This document shows, in pieces, positions 54,596 through 63,733 of a stretch of DNA of 64,000 bases. A model generated the notes under the pieces. The model was given only the letters and a program-made list of their open reading frames with translations, did not search any database and was not told the origin of the DNA. The DNA is from Nakamurella multipartita DSM 44233 (GTDB lineage Bacteria; Actinomycetota; Actinomycetes; Mycobacteriales; Nakamurellaceae). Each line of letters opens with the position of its first letter. Within the stretch, counting starts at the first letter, position 1. Made by a program: the position numbers and the translations under genes. The stretch covers positions 5,456,001 to 5,520,000 of the forward strand of contig NC_013235.1 of assembly GCF_000024365.1 (NCBI RefSeq). The letters are read 5' to 3'.

Positions 54596-55075
54596 CTAGC
54601 TCGCATCGATGAGATGTCGGAAGGCAGTGAGGTTCGCGACGGACTGACCGCGTGACGTCCGCCAGGCCCACTCACGCCGGATGGCCGAGGCGAACCCCCG
54701 TTCCAGGATGGCGTTGAAGTCGGCGTCCGAGGTGGCCAGGACCACGCCCAGCACCGTGTTCAGTTCGTCGGCGGTGATCGACCCGCGGCCGAGCCGGCCG
54801 ACCAGATGGATGTCGCCGTCACCGTCCACGGCGTAGGCCACCGAGCGAAGCTGGGCGTTGCGCTGCAGCAGGAACCGGTAGACCTGTTCGGTGTTCTCGT
54901 CGGGCTTGCGGCACACGAACGACTCGATCAGGACGTGGTGCTCGCCGACGACCAGCCATACCAGCGTGCGATGCCGCCGCTCGCCGGGCAGCGTGATCAG
55001 GAACGCGTCGTCCTCGGGGCGGGCGAAATCGACCCCCAGGTCGGTCAGCGCGGCGGCGATGTCGTCGGGGCTCAT
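54596..55075 (-). CDS. YbjN-domain protein (T3SS-chaperone-like fold)
   Basis: 159 residues. [21 protein letters not shown], a central strand set [20 protein letters not shown] and the helix [20 protein letters not shown] match YbjN/CesT-fold proteins. Its start overlaps the mshA stop (ATGA). The mycobacterial counterpart (Rv0487) is also next to mshA, so a role in mycothiol or envelope housekeeping is possible but unproven. Confidence 0.88.
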
Positions 55076-56472
55076 CGGCCGGCCACCCGGGCCAGCGGGC
55101 TGCCGTTCGCCTCGATCCGGCCGATCTGATCTATCCGGGCGATCCCGGTCCGGCCCTGGTCCACCCGGGCGCCGTCGCGGGCGGCCCGGTAGCTACGCAG
55201 CAGGCCGTCGACGGTCGCGTCCCAGGAGAACTGGGCGGCCTGCTGCCGGGCACCCACCGAGAGGCGATCCCGCCGGGGCGCGTCGAGGGTGACCGCGGCC
55301 AACGCGTCGGCCCACCGACCCGGGTCGTGACCGTTGACCAACGACCCGCTGACGCCGTCGGCCACGGCCACCGTGAGGCCGCCGACCGCGGCCGCGACCA
55401 CCGGCGTCCCCGACGCCTGGGCCTCGATCGCCACCAACCCGAAGGACTCGTTGTAGCTGGGCACGGCGACCACGTCGGCGGCCCGGTAGATCACGGCCAG
55501 CTCGGCGGCCGGCACCGCCGGCCGGAAGTCGATCGTGTCGCGGCTGCCGAGCAGGTCGACCAGCTCGTGCAGTTGATGCCCGGGCCGGCGGCCGGCGCCG
55601 GAGGCGCCGCCCACGATGACCAGCCGCCATCGCTGGTCGGGGTACCGGTCGGCCAGCTGATGCACCGCCCGCACCACCACGTCCGGTCCCTTGAGCGGCT
55701 GGATGCGGCCGGCGAAGACGATGACCTTCTCGTCCGGCCCGATGCCCAGCGCCTGCCGGGCCGCGGCCCGGTCACCCGGGCTGAACACCTCGGTGTCCAC
55801 CCCCGGGGGGACCACGTCGATCAACCGCTCGTCCGCGCCGTACAGGCCGACCAGCTCGGCCCGCTCGGCGGCGGTGTTGGCGATCAACCGATCCGCCTCG
55901 ACCACCACCTGCTCCTCGCCGATGATCCGGCCGCGCGGTTCGGGGTCGTCACCCTCGGCCATGGCCGCGTTCTTGACCTTGGCCAGGGTGTGCGCGGAGT
56001 GCACCAGCGGCACTCCCCAGCGGTCCTTGGCCAGATACCCGACCTGGCCGGAGAGCCAGTAGTGCGAGTGCACGAGGTCGTAGTGGCCGGGGGCGTTGCG
56101 GGCCTCGGCGCGCATCACCCCGGCGGCGAACGAGCACAGCTGCCCGGGCAGATCTTCCTTGTCCAGGCCCTCGAACGGCCCGGCCACGATGTGCCGGACG
56201 AGCACCCCGGGCACCATCTCCACGATGGGCGGCAAGTCGCTGGAGGTGGCCCGGGTGAAGATCTCCACCTCGACCCCGCGCGCGGCCAGCCGGCGGGCGG
56301 TGGCCTCGATGTAGACATTCATCCCACCCGCGTCGCCGGTCCCCGGTTGGGCCAGCGGCGAGGTGTGCAGCGAGATCGCGGCCAGGCGTCGGATCGGCGG
56401 ATCAGCCGGCCCGCCACCGTCCGGGGGGATGAAGGCGGAGGCGTCGTCCTCGGCCGCGGAGTGCTTGCCCAT
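55072..56472 (-). CDS. mshA: MshA, D-inositol-3-phosphate glycosyltransferase (mycothiol synthesis)
   Basis: 466 residues. The GT4 start [20 protein letters not shown] is diagnostic of Msh[36 protein letters not shown] and [19 protein letters not shown] follow. The donor site is [18 protein letters not shown] with the E-x7-E motif. It makes GlcNAc-inositol-phosphate, the first step of mycothiol synthesis. The start ATG 56472 lies nine bases after TACCGT, near-leaderless. It is coupled to ybjN by ATGA. Confidence 0.95.
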
Positions 56473-56532
56473 GTCGAGGTCACGGTACGCCCGGCCGGCG
56501 TCGCCCCGCCCGGGCCCCCGCAGCCGCCGGCG

Positions 56533-57831
56533 CTACAGCGCCGACAGTTTCTGCCAGTCGGCGAAGGAGTAGATCCAGTCGTAGATGGAGTCCTTCTCGC
56601 TCATCTGCGCGCCAGTGTTGCTCACGATCACCGGGTCGCCGTACAGGGCCGAGTTGTAGTACTCCTCGGCGTCGCCGACGCCCATGTTGATGCAGCCGTG
56701 CGAGACGTTCTCCTTGCCCAGGTAGGGCGTGGTCAGCGCGTTCTCGTGGATGAACTCGCCGTTGTTGTTGATCCGGACGGCCCACTTCTCCTCGACGTTG
56801 CAGTAGTCGAACTCCGGGTTGCACATGGAGAAGGTGGGGTATTTCTCGGTCACCACGTGGATGCCGCTGACCGTGGCCCGGCCGGGCACCGACTCCTTGC
56901 CGTAGGACACCGGATAGTTCTTGACCACCTGGTCGTCGACCAGCACGACCATGTGGAACGTGGTGACGTCGGCCTGGACGACCTGCTTGCGCCCGACGGT
57001 GAAGTCCGTGGAGATGTCCTCCTTGCCCCAGGCGCCGCCGCCGTAGTTCACGCCCTGCAGGTTGGCCTCCACGTGCACGTTGGTGTTGGCCGGCCAGAAC
57101 TCGGCCGGCCGGAAGTGCACGATCGACTGCTTGACCCCGGTGCCCTGGATGTCCTCGTCCTGCAACCAGCCCCAGGAGCCCTTGATGTCGCCCTTGTCGG
57201 TGGTCAGCTTGAAGGTGGCCTGCGCGGCCGCCTTGTCGGTGATGGCCTCGGCGAAGGTGATGATCACCGGCGCGGCCACCCCGACGGTCGTGCCGGACGG
57301 GATCTGGAACGAGGCCCGCGGGGTCTTCTCCGGCTTGACCGTCTGCAGCGTCCCGGTGAACGGCACCTCGTTGCCGTCGGTGTCCACCGCGGTGCCGTTG
57401 AAGGTGTAGGTGGTGTTGTAGCTCAGCCGCTGACCGAGGGTCCAGGTGGCCTTGTCCTCGGAGATGGTGCCGGTCACGGTCGATCCGTCGTCGCCGGTGA
57501 CCGTCAGGTCCTTCATGGTCGCCGAGAACAGGGTGACGGTGACCGGGTCGGCCGGGGCCACGTCGGTGGAGCCGAACTTGGGCTTGGAACTCACCCGGAC
57601 CTTGGTGTTCAGGGCCGTCGACTCGCTGGTCGGCGCGGCCGACTGGTCCAGACCGGAGACGGTGACCGGGGCGCCGGCGGTCGAGGTGACCGTGACCACG
57701 ACGTCACCCTGGGAGCCGCAGGCACTGACCGCGAGCAGCGTGGCCAACGCCAGCGCGATCCAGCCGACGCGACGCCGGGCCGACCACCGGGTTCGGCTCG
57801 CTCGATCCGACCGCAGGAACGTTCGACGCAC
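56533..57831 (-). CDS. L,D-transpeptidase lipoprotein (YkuD domain)
   Basis: 432 residues. Lipoprotein signal IALALATLLAVSACGSQGD with lipobox VSAC. Two Ig-like domains follow (PVTVTLFSATMKDLTV; GTTVGVAAPVIITFAEAITD). The YkuD catalytic domain carries MVVLVDDQVVKNYPVSYGKE and the active-site VSHGCINMGVGDAEEYY with the nucleophile Cys. It makes 3-3 peptidoglycan cross-links and has the place of Rv0483/LprQ beside murB in mycobacteria. AAGGGAG precedes GTG 57831. Confidence 0.93.
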   Translation of the reverse strand: MRRTFLRSDRASRTRWSARRRVGWIALALATLLAVSACGSQGDVVVTVTSTAGAPVTVSGLDQSAAPTSESTALNTKVRVSSKPKFGSTDVAPADPVTVTLFSATMKDLTVTGDDGSTVTGTISEDKATWTLGQRLSYNTTYTFNGTAVDTDGNEVPFTGTLQTVKPEKTPRASFQIPSGTTVGVAAPVIITFAEAITDKAAAQATFKLTTDKGDIKGSWGWLQDEDIQGTGVKQSIVHFRPAEFWPANTNVHVEANLQGVNYGGGAWGKEDISTDFTVGRKQVVQADVTTFHMVVLVDDQVVKNYPVSYGKESVPGRATVSGIHVVTEKYPTFSMCNPEFDYCNVEEKWAVRINNNGEFIHENALTTPYLGKENVSHGCINMGVGDAEEYYNSALYGDPVIVSNTGAQMSEKDSIYDWIYSFADWQKLSAL

Positions 57832-57947
57832 CGCGCGCTCCCTTCACCAGTGTTGCCCGCTCGGTCTGCTCCGCTTGTCCGTTCACGGTAAGCCGCGTTC
57901 GTAAGGTCCCGGTGACGCGGGTGAGTCCTCGCGCCCAGAACGCTGAC

Positions 57948-57953
57948 TACCCT
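57948..57953 (+). promoter_or_regulatory. Leaderless -10 element (TACCCT) of murB
   Basis: TACCCT, seven bases (GTCCCGG), GTG 57961. No ribosome site is present. Confidence 0.55.
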
Positions 57954-57960
57954 GTCCCGG

Positions 57961-59040
57961 GTGTCCACCCCCGTCCGCCTCGCCGACCTGACCACCTTGC
58001 ATCTGGGCGGCCCGGCCCCGGCGCTGTCCGAGGCGCACACCGCCGACGACGTCAAGCGCATCGTCGGCCAGGCCGACCACACCGGGACCGGAGTGCTGGT
58101 GCTCGGCGGCGGCTCCAACCTGGTGGTGGCGGACGCGGGCATCGATGTGCCGGTCGTGCGGATCGCGATCAAGGGCGTCCGGGTCGAGCCGGCGACCGGG
58201 TCCGGTCCGGCCCGAGTGACCATCGGCGCCGGCGAGAACTGGGACGAGGTCGTCGCGCAGCTGACCGCGGACGGCTTCGGCGCGCTGGCCCCGTTGTCCG
58301 GCATCCCGGGCTCGTCCGGCGCGACCCCGGTGCAGAACGTCGGCGCCTACGGCACCGAGATCGCCGAGATGTTGCACTCGGTCACCCTCTACGACCGGCC
58401 CTCCGGCGCGATCTTTTCCGCCCCGGCCGCCGACCTGCAGCTGCGCTACCGCAGCTCGACCCTGCGCGGCACCCAGCGCGGGGTGATCACCGACATCACC
58501 CTGGAGCTGACCCGCGGCCCCGTCGTGGTCAAGTACGCCGAACTGGCCCGCACCCTCGGGGTCCAGCCGGGGGCACTCGCCCCCGCGCAGCGGGTCCGGG
58601 AGGCGGTGCTCGACCTGCGCCGGGCCAAGGGCATGGTGCTGGACCCGGCCGATCCGGACACCCGCAGCGTCGGGTCCTTCTTCACCAACCCGATCCTGGA
58701 CGCCGATCAACTGGCCCGCACCGACCGGGCCATCCGGGACCGGCTGGGTACCGAGGCCAGCTACCCCCGGTACCCGGTGCCGGACGAACCGGCCCGGGCC
58801 GGGCGGGTCAAGCTGTCGGCGGCGTGGCTGATCGAGCGGGCCGGCTTCACCAAGGGGCACCCCGGGCCCGGCGGGCGGGTGTCCATCTCCGGCAAGCACA
58901 CCCTGGCCCTGGTCAACCGGGGTGGCACGACGGCCGACCTACTGGCCCTGGCCGCGCAGATCCGGGACGGCGTGGAAGCCGCCTTCGGGGTGCGGCTGGA
59001 GCCCGAGCCGATGCTGATCGGGGTCCAGCTGCCCGGCTGA
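57961..59040 (+). CDS. murB: UDP-N-acetylenolpyruvoylglucosamine reductase MurB
   Basis: 359 residues, type I MurB. FAD-binding motifs LVLGGGSNLVVADAG and IPGSSGATPVQNVGAYGTEI are clear; RYRSSTL and GSFFTNP carry catalytic Arg and Ser/Asn, and the late INSK-like HTLALVNRG follows KGHPGPGGRVSISGKH. It reduces the enolpyruvyl group to make UDP-MurNAc. The GTG is leaderless. It is divergent from the L,D-transpeptidase gene. Confidence 0.95.
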   Translation: MSTPVRLADLTTLHLGGPAPALSEAHTADDVKRIVGQADHTGTGVLVLGGGSNLVVADAGIDVPVVRIAIKGVRVEPATGSGPARVTIGAGENWDEVVAQLTADGFGALAPLSGIPGSSGATPVQNVGAYGTEIAEMLHSVTLYDRPSGAIFSAPAADLQLRYRSSTLRGTQRGVITDITLELTRGPVVVKYAELARTLGVQPGALAPAQRVREAVLDLRRAKGMVLDPADPDTRSVGSFFTNPILDADQLARTDRAIRDRLGTEASYPRYPVPDEPARAGRVKLSAAWLIERAGFTKGHPGPGGRVSISGKHTLALVNRGGTTADLLALAAQIRDGVEAAFGVRLEPEPMLIGVQLPG

Positions 59041-59147
59041 CACCCGGCGGCCCGCACCCGGGTCGGGCGAGCCGATGACCCCAGCGGACCCGCCGAGCCG
59101 GGGTTAGGGTCGTTCTCTCACGACGGCGTAGAGAAAGGGCAGGTCCG

Positions 59148-60590
59148 GTGGGCGAAAAAATCGCACTGGAAAACGTCATCAACGGTGAAACGGTTGCGGC
59201 GGCAGACGGGGCGACGCTGGACATCATCGATCCGAGCACCGGTTCGGTGTACGCGACGTCGCCGCTGTCCGGGGCGCAGGATGTGGATCGCGCCTACGCC
59301 GCGGCGACCGAGGCGTACGCGTCCTGGCGATGGGCCACCCCCGGCGAGCGGCAGCACGCGCTGCTCAAATTCGCCGACCACATCGAGGCGAACGCCGACG
59401 AGCTGGTCGCCGTCGAGGTGCAGGACACCGGCAAGCCGACCGCGCTGACCCTGTCCGAGGAGATCGGCCCGATGGTCGATCAGCTGCGGTTCTTCGCCGG
59501 CGCCGCCCGCGTCCTGGAGGGCAAGTCCTCCGGCGAGTACATGCGCGGGTTCACCTCCTCGATCCGCCGCGAACCGGTCGGCGTCGTCGGCCAGGTCGCG
59601 CCCTGGAACTACCCGATGATGATGGCCGTCTGGAAGATCGCGCCGGCCCTGGCCGCCGGCTGCACGGTCGTGCTCAAGCCGTCGGACACCACCCCGGCCA
59701 GCTCGGTCTGGATGGGCAAGGCGCTGCAGGAGTTCTACCCGCCGGGCGTGGTCAACGTCGTCTGCGGCGACCGGGACACCGGGGCGGCGCTGACCTCGCA
59801 CCGGGCGCCGGCGCTGGTCTCGATCACCGGCTCCACCGGGGCCGGCATCGCGGTGGCCACCGCGGCGGCCAAGAACCTGACCCGCGCCCACCTCGAACTG
59901 GGCGGCAAGGCCCCGGTCGTCGTCTTCGACGACGCCTCGATCGAGGACGCCGTCGAGGGCATCGCCACGGCCGGCTACTTCAACGGCGGCCAGGACTGCA
60001 CCGCGGCCACCCGGGTCATCGCCCAGGCCGGGATCTACGACGACTTCGTCGCCGCGCTCAGCGCGAAGGCGAAGGAGACGAAGACCGGCAGCCCGAACGA
60101 CGAGGACATCCTGTTCGGCTCGATCAACAACGCCAACCAGCTGGCCCACATCGCCGGCATGGTGCAGCGGGCCGGCAACAACGCCGAGATCACCGCCGGC
60201 GGCGCCCCGCTGGACCGCCCCGGCTACTACTTCCCGGCGACGGTGGTGGCGGGCGTGCACCAGAAGGACGAGATCGTCCAGAACGAGGTGTTCGGCCCGG
60301 TCATCACGGTGCAGAAGTTCGACACCGAGGACCAGGCCCTGGAGTTCGCCAACGACATCGACTACGGCCTGGCCTCCTCGGTGTGGACCAAGAACGTGGA
60401 CACCGCGGGCCGGATGTCGGCGCGGCTGGACTTCGGCTGCGTGTGGATCAACACCCACATCCCGCTGGTCGCCGAGATGCCGCACGGCGGGTTCAAGAAG
60501 TCCGGCTACGGCAAGGACCTGTCGATGTACGGGTTCGAGGACTACACCCGGATCAAGCACGTCATGCACTACCACGGCTACACCGGCTGA
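59148..60590 (+). CDS. Aldehyde dehydrogenase, gamma-aminobutyraldehyde dehydrogenase-like
   Basis: 480 residues. VAPWNYPMMMAVWKIAPALA, VVLKPSDTTP, catalytic Glu in AHLELGGKAPVVVFDD and Cys in FNGGQDCTAATRV are all in place. EMPHGGFKKSGYGKDLSMYG and a short C-terminus are typical of aminoaldehyde (polyamine) dehydrogenases. GTG 59148 follows GAGAAAGGGCAGG. A TAGGGT at 59106-59111 may be its -10. Substrate is inferred from overall resemblance. Confidence 0.85.
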   Translation: MGEKIALENVINGETVAAADGATLDIIDPSTGSVYATSPLSGAQDVDRAYAAATEAYASWRWATPGERQHALLKFADHIEANADELVAVEVQDTGKPTALTLSEEIGPMVDQLRFFAGAARVLEGKSSGEYMRGFTSSIRREPVGVVGQVAPWNYPMMMAVWKIAPALAAGCTVVLKPSDTTPASSVWMGKALQEFYPPGVVNVVCGDRDTGAALTSHRAPALVSITGSTGAGIAVATAAAKNLTRAHLELGGKAPVVVFDDASIEDAVEGIATAGYFNGGQDCTAATRVIAQAGIYDDFVAALSAKAKETKTGSPNDEDILFGSINNANQLAHIAGMVQRAGNNAEITAGGAPLDRPGYYFPATVVAGVHQKDEIVQNEVFGPVITVQKFDTEDQALEFANDIDYGLASSVWTKNVDTAGRMSARLDFGCVWINTHIPLVAEMPHGGFKKSGYGKDLSMYGFEDYTRIKHVMHYHGYTG

Positions 60591-60600
60591 GCCGGCGCCC

Positions 60601-60671
60601 GCCCGGGCTGATCAACTCGGCGATTCGCGTCCGGATTGCCCCGCTTCGCGGCCGCGTGGATCAGCCCGGGC
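60601..60671. repeat. Inverted repeat bounding the gap between aldehyde dehydrogenase and P450 genes
   Basis: Perfect 13-bp arms GCCCGGGCTGATC at 60601-60613 and GATCAGCCCGGGC at 60659-60671 enclose 45 bp that pair only partly. The P450 stop codon lies inside the right arm. The convergent position suits a two-way terminator, and the layout resembles the 34469 element. Confidence 0.75.
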
Positions 60672-61875
60672 TCGGTGAGCCGGTCGTCACCGGCAGGCGT
60701 TGGTAGCCGCGCAGGGTCAGGCTGATCCGGCGCATGCCCGACCCGGCCCGGCCCAGCCGCGGGTACCGGCGCAGCAACGCCGGGAACGCGACCTGGCCCT
60801 CCAGCCGGGCCAGCGGCGCCCCGAGGCAGTAGTGGATCCCGGCGCCGAAGGCGAGCGACCCGCCCTGCGCCCGGGTCAGGTCGAGCCGGTCCGGCTCGGT
60901 GAACCGGGCCGGATCCCGATTCGCCGCGCCGATGCACACCGTCAGCTTCTCCCCCGCGGCCACCTCGGTCTCGCCGATCAGCAAGGGCCGCAAGGCCTTC
61001 CGCCGGGCGATCTGCACCGGGGAATCGAACCGGAGCAACTCGTCGACGGCCGGTTCGGCGAGCTCGTCCGGCGCCGACCGCCAGCGCCGTAGCTGGTCGG
61101 GGTGACCGAGCAGGCTGACCAGCCCGTTGCCCAGCAGGTGGGTGGCGGTCTCGAAACCGGCGGCGAACAGCAGCGCGGCCATGGTCACCACCTCGTCGCG
61201 GCGCAACCCGTCGGCGCCGGTCGCGACCAGCGCGCTCATCAGGTCCTCCCGTGGCCGGGCCCGCCGCTCGTCGGCCAGATCGCCGAGATAGGAGCACATC
61301 TCGGTGGCCGCGGCATCGGCCTTGGCCAGCACCCGCGGGGTGGTCACGTCCAGCACGTGCGTCCAGTCCCGGGCCAGTTTCTGGAACGGCGGCTGGTCGG
61401 CCCGGGGCACCCCGAGCAGCTCGCCGATCACCGCGATCGGCAGCGGGAAGGCGAACGCGGCGATGAAATCGGCCTCGCCGTCCAGCGTCTCGAGCAACTC
61501 GCCGACGACGCCGGCGACCGCCGGGCGCAGCGCGGCCGTGCGCCGCGGGGTGAACGCGCCACTGACGATCCGACGCAGCCGAGTGTGCACAGGCGGATCC
61601 AGGCCGAGCAGGCTGGTGCCGAACAGCCGCAGCGCGGGGTGCTCGCGCCAGTCCGGCACCCGCGCACCCCCGACATCGTCGGAATGGCCGACGTCCGGAC
61701 TGCGCAGCGCGGCCGAGCAGTCGGCGAACCGGGTGATCATCAGCGATCCGTCGCCGAGTCGGGGCAGCACCGGCAGCGCCAGCAGCTCGCGGTAGACCGG
61801 ATAGGGATCGTCCCGGCCGGCCCGGGACACGAACGCGGCCAGCAAGGATTCGGCGGCAACGCTGTCGGTGAGCAC
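60661..61875 (-). CDS. Cytochrome P450, bacterial class I type
   Basis: 404 residues. The I-helix is AALLFAAGFETATH (AGxET), the K-helix ExxR is in DELLRFDSP and the heme-binding loop is FGAGIHYCLGAPLARLEG with the axial Cys. No membrane anchor, as usual for soluble bacterial P450s. A ferredoxin or reductase is not adjacent, so redox partners are elsewhere. GTG 61875 follows GGAAGGA. The substrate cannot be told. Confidence 0.92.
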   Translation of the reverse strand: MLTDSVAAESLLAAFVSRAGRDDPYPVYRELLALPVLPRLGDGSLMITRFADCSAALRSPDVGHSDDVGGARVPDWREHPALRLFGTSLLGLDPPVHTRLRRIVSGAFTPRRTAALRPAVAGVVGELLETLDGEADFIAAFAFPLPIAVIGELLGVPRADQPPFQKLARDWTHVLDVTTPRVLAKADAAATEMCSYLGDLADERRARPREDLMSALVATGADGLRRDEVVTMAALLFAAGFETATHLLGNGLVSLLGHPDQLRRWRSAPDELAEPAVDELLRFDSPVQIARRKALRPLLIGETEVAAGEKLTVCIGAANRDPARFTEPDRLDLTRAQGGSLAFGAGIHYCLGAPLARLEGQVAFPALLRRYPRLGRAGSGMRRISLTLRGYQRLPVTTGSPSPG

Positions 61876-61948
61876 GCGTGTCCTTCCCGGGTCGTCGCCA
61901 TCGATCCTTGCACCCCACGCGACACCCGGCCCGGTTCACAATGCACCG

Positions 61949-62323
61949 ATGAGCGCGATTGAGGACCTGCTGGCCCGAGCCCGGGACCGCCTGGACAGGG
62001 TGTCGCCCGAAGGGCTGGCCGCCGAGGCCGCGGCCGGAGCGCTGGTGGTCGACACCCGGCCGGTCGAGCAACGCGAGCGGGACGGGCCGCTGCCCGGCGC
62101 AATCGTCGTCGACCGCAACGTGTTGGAGTGGCGGCTGGACCCGACCTCGGCACACCGGCTGCCCGTCGCGACCGACCACGACCGGCGGATCATCGTGGTC
62201 TGCAACGAGGGGTACAGCTCCAGCCTGGCCGCGGCCACCCTGCGGGACCTGGGCCTGCACCGGGCGACCGATCTGGTCGGCGGGTACCACGCCTGGCGGC
62301 AGCATCGGGCCGAGCAGCCCTGA
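61949..62323 (+). CDS. Rhodanese-like sulfurtransferase domain protein
   Basis: 124 residues, a single rhodanese domain. ALVVDTRPVEQRERDGPLPG is the N-terminal strand-loop; the active-site loop is VVCNEGYSSSLAAATLRDLG with Cys in CNEGYSSS; the end is VGGYHAWRQH. It could transfer sulfane sulfur. ATG 61949 lies six bases after CACAAT, a weak -10, and no ribosome site is visible. It converges with the AlkZ-like gene four bases from its stop. Confidence 0.85.
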   Translation: MSAIEDLLARARDRLDRVSPEGLAAEAAAGALVVDTRPVEQRERDGPLPGAIVVDRNVLEWRLDPTSAHRLPVATDHDRRIIVVCNEGYSSSLAAATLRDLGLHRATDLVGGYHAWRQHRAEQP

Positions 62324-62327
62324 TCGT

Positions 62328-63506
62328 TCAGCCGGCGACCAGGTCGCGGTCCAGCGGCACCCGGAACTTGGGGATGACCCGGGCCGGCCCGATCCACTCC
62401 TGCAGGCGGGCCGCCTCGGCCGCGACGGCGGCGCCGGCCGCCGCGCCGATGTCGGTCAGCAGCCGGGTCACCACCTCACCGGAGGGTCGCTGCGCCCAGC
62501 CGCCGACCACCCGGCCGTCACACCACACGGTCGGCCCGATGTTGCCGGTGCGGTCGAACAGCAGCGGTTTGAACTCGGGCGGGAAGTACCAGTCGCGCTC
62601 GATCCAGCCCATCGGCGTCGGATCGAGCGCGGGCAGCAGGGCCACCCACGGCGCCGGGACCGGGACCGGATCCAGATCCGCGGCGAGCACGGCCCCGGGC
62701 CCGTCGTCGAGGTCGATGTCGACGGCGCCGGCGGCGGCCAGCGCGGCCTTGGTGTCGCGGCCGTTCCACCCGGTCCACCAGGCGACGTCGGCCACCGTGG
62801 CCGGCCCGAACCGGGCCAGCCAGGCCCGCACCAGCCCGGCCCGAGCCACCGCCGGATCGAGCTCGGCGATGCCGTTCGGGAACCAGCTCTCGATCGGCCC
62901 CCACTCGTACTGGGCACCGGTCCAGGCACCCTTGGTGCGCCCGCGCACGACCAGCCCGTCGGCGGCCATCAGGTTCAACACCCGGGTGGTGATGGTGCTC
63001 GACCCGCCGTAGGCCTTGCCCTCGGCGTAGACGAGCTTGGTCCGCAGCCGCGGCTCGGCGGTGGACAGCGCCGTCGCCGGCGACCCGCCGGTGGTCCGCA
63101 CGAGTTCGTGCACCGACCCCTCCACGTCGGCCAGCCAGGCGCCCGGTGCCTGCACCACCGCCGTGAGGTCCTTGATCAGCGCCGCCCGCAGCCGAGCAGC
63201 GACCGCGTCGGACGACGATCGCTGCACCAGCGCCACCAGGTCCGACGGCACGACGAACATCGTCCGGCGCATGCCCAGCATCCGGACCAGCGACCGGTCC
63301 TCGTACAGCGCGCGGCCCAGGTCGTCCGGAGCCAGGTCCGCCGCGCGCGCCGCCACCGAGAGGTAGACCGTGGCCGGGTCGGTCGCGTGCAGTACCAGCA
63401 CGTCGGCGGCAACCGCGCCGGCCGGGCGGCCGACCGATCGGGCGGCCAGGCCATGGCGGAGGCCGAGCCGGGCCCGGCGCTGCTCGACGGTGATGCGTTG
63501 CCCCAT
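62328..63506 (-). CDS. Winged-helix (HTH_42, AlkZ/YcaQ-like) DNA-binding protein
   Basis: 392 residues. Features of the AlkZ-like family are the N-terminal helices, MRRTMFVVPSDLVALVQRS, a wing-like region around TTRVLNLMAADGLVVRGRTK and the late PKFRVPL. Characterised DNA glycosylases of this family carry a Gln-x-Gln pair before DP; here the equivalent is His40-Ala-Thr42-Asp-Pro, so base-excision activity is uncertain. It may be a regulator or a divergent glycosylase. Confidence 0.8.
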   Translation of the reverse strand: MGQRITVEQRRARLGLRHGLAARSVGRPAGAVAADVLVLHATDPATVYLSVAARAADLAPDDLGRALYEDRSLVRMLGMRRTMFVVPSDLVALVQRSSSDAVAARLRAALIKDLTAVVQAPGAWLADVEGSVHELVRTTGGSPATALSTAEPRLRTKLVYAEGKAYGGSSTITTRVLNLMAADGLVVRGRTKGAWTGAQYEWGPIESWFPNGIAELDPAVARAGLVRAWLARFGPATVADVAWWTGWNGRDTKAALAAAGAVDIDLDDGPGAVLAADLDPVPVPAPWVALLPALDPTPMGWIERDWYFPPEFKPLLFDRTGNIGPTVWCDGRVVGGWAQRPSGEVVTRLLTDIGAAAGAAVAAEAARLQEWIGPARVIPKFRVPLDRDLVAG

Positions 63507-63733
63507 CGACCCACTCTCGCACCCGGGCCGTCTCGGAGAGCGGCGGGCCGGACGGCGACGGGGTGGATGCCGGCGCGGATGAAGCAGGCGACTGTCGTCC
63601 CAGCCGTCACCAACGACGTCGGTTCCGCCGCGCCGGAGTAATTGACACGAAAGTCTTCAGGGCGCGCGGCTCTCAGGGCACGGTGCAGGGTGGGGCGTCC
63701 GTGACGGAGCTCCAGCGGTGCTGCAGGTGAGGG

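Noticed and set aside
60661-63506. Secondary-metabolite cluster around the P450
   Set aside because: Rhodanese, AlkZ-like and aldehyde dehydrogenase neighbours are single genes with separate promoters; no synthase or ferredoxin is nearby.
63575-63641. Short plus-strand frame (MKQATVVPAVTNDVGSAAPE) left of the IS110 fragment
   Set aside because: About 20 codons, no ribosome site and no family; possibly a remnant of a gene broken by the element but not supportable.
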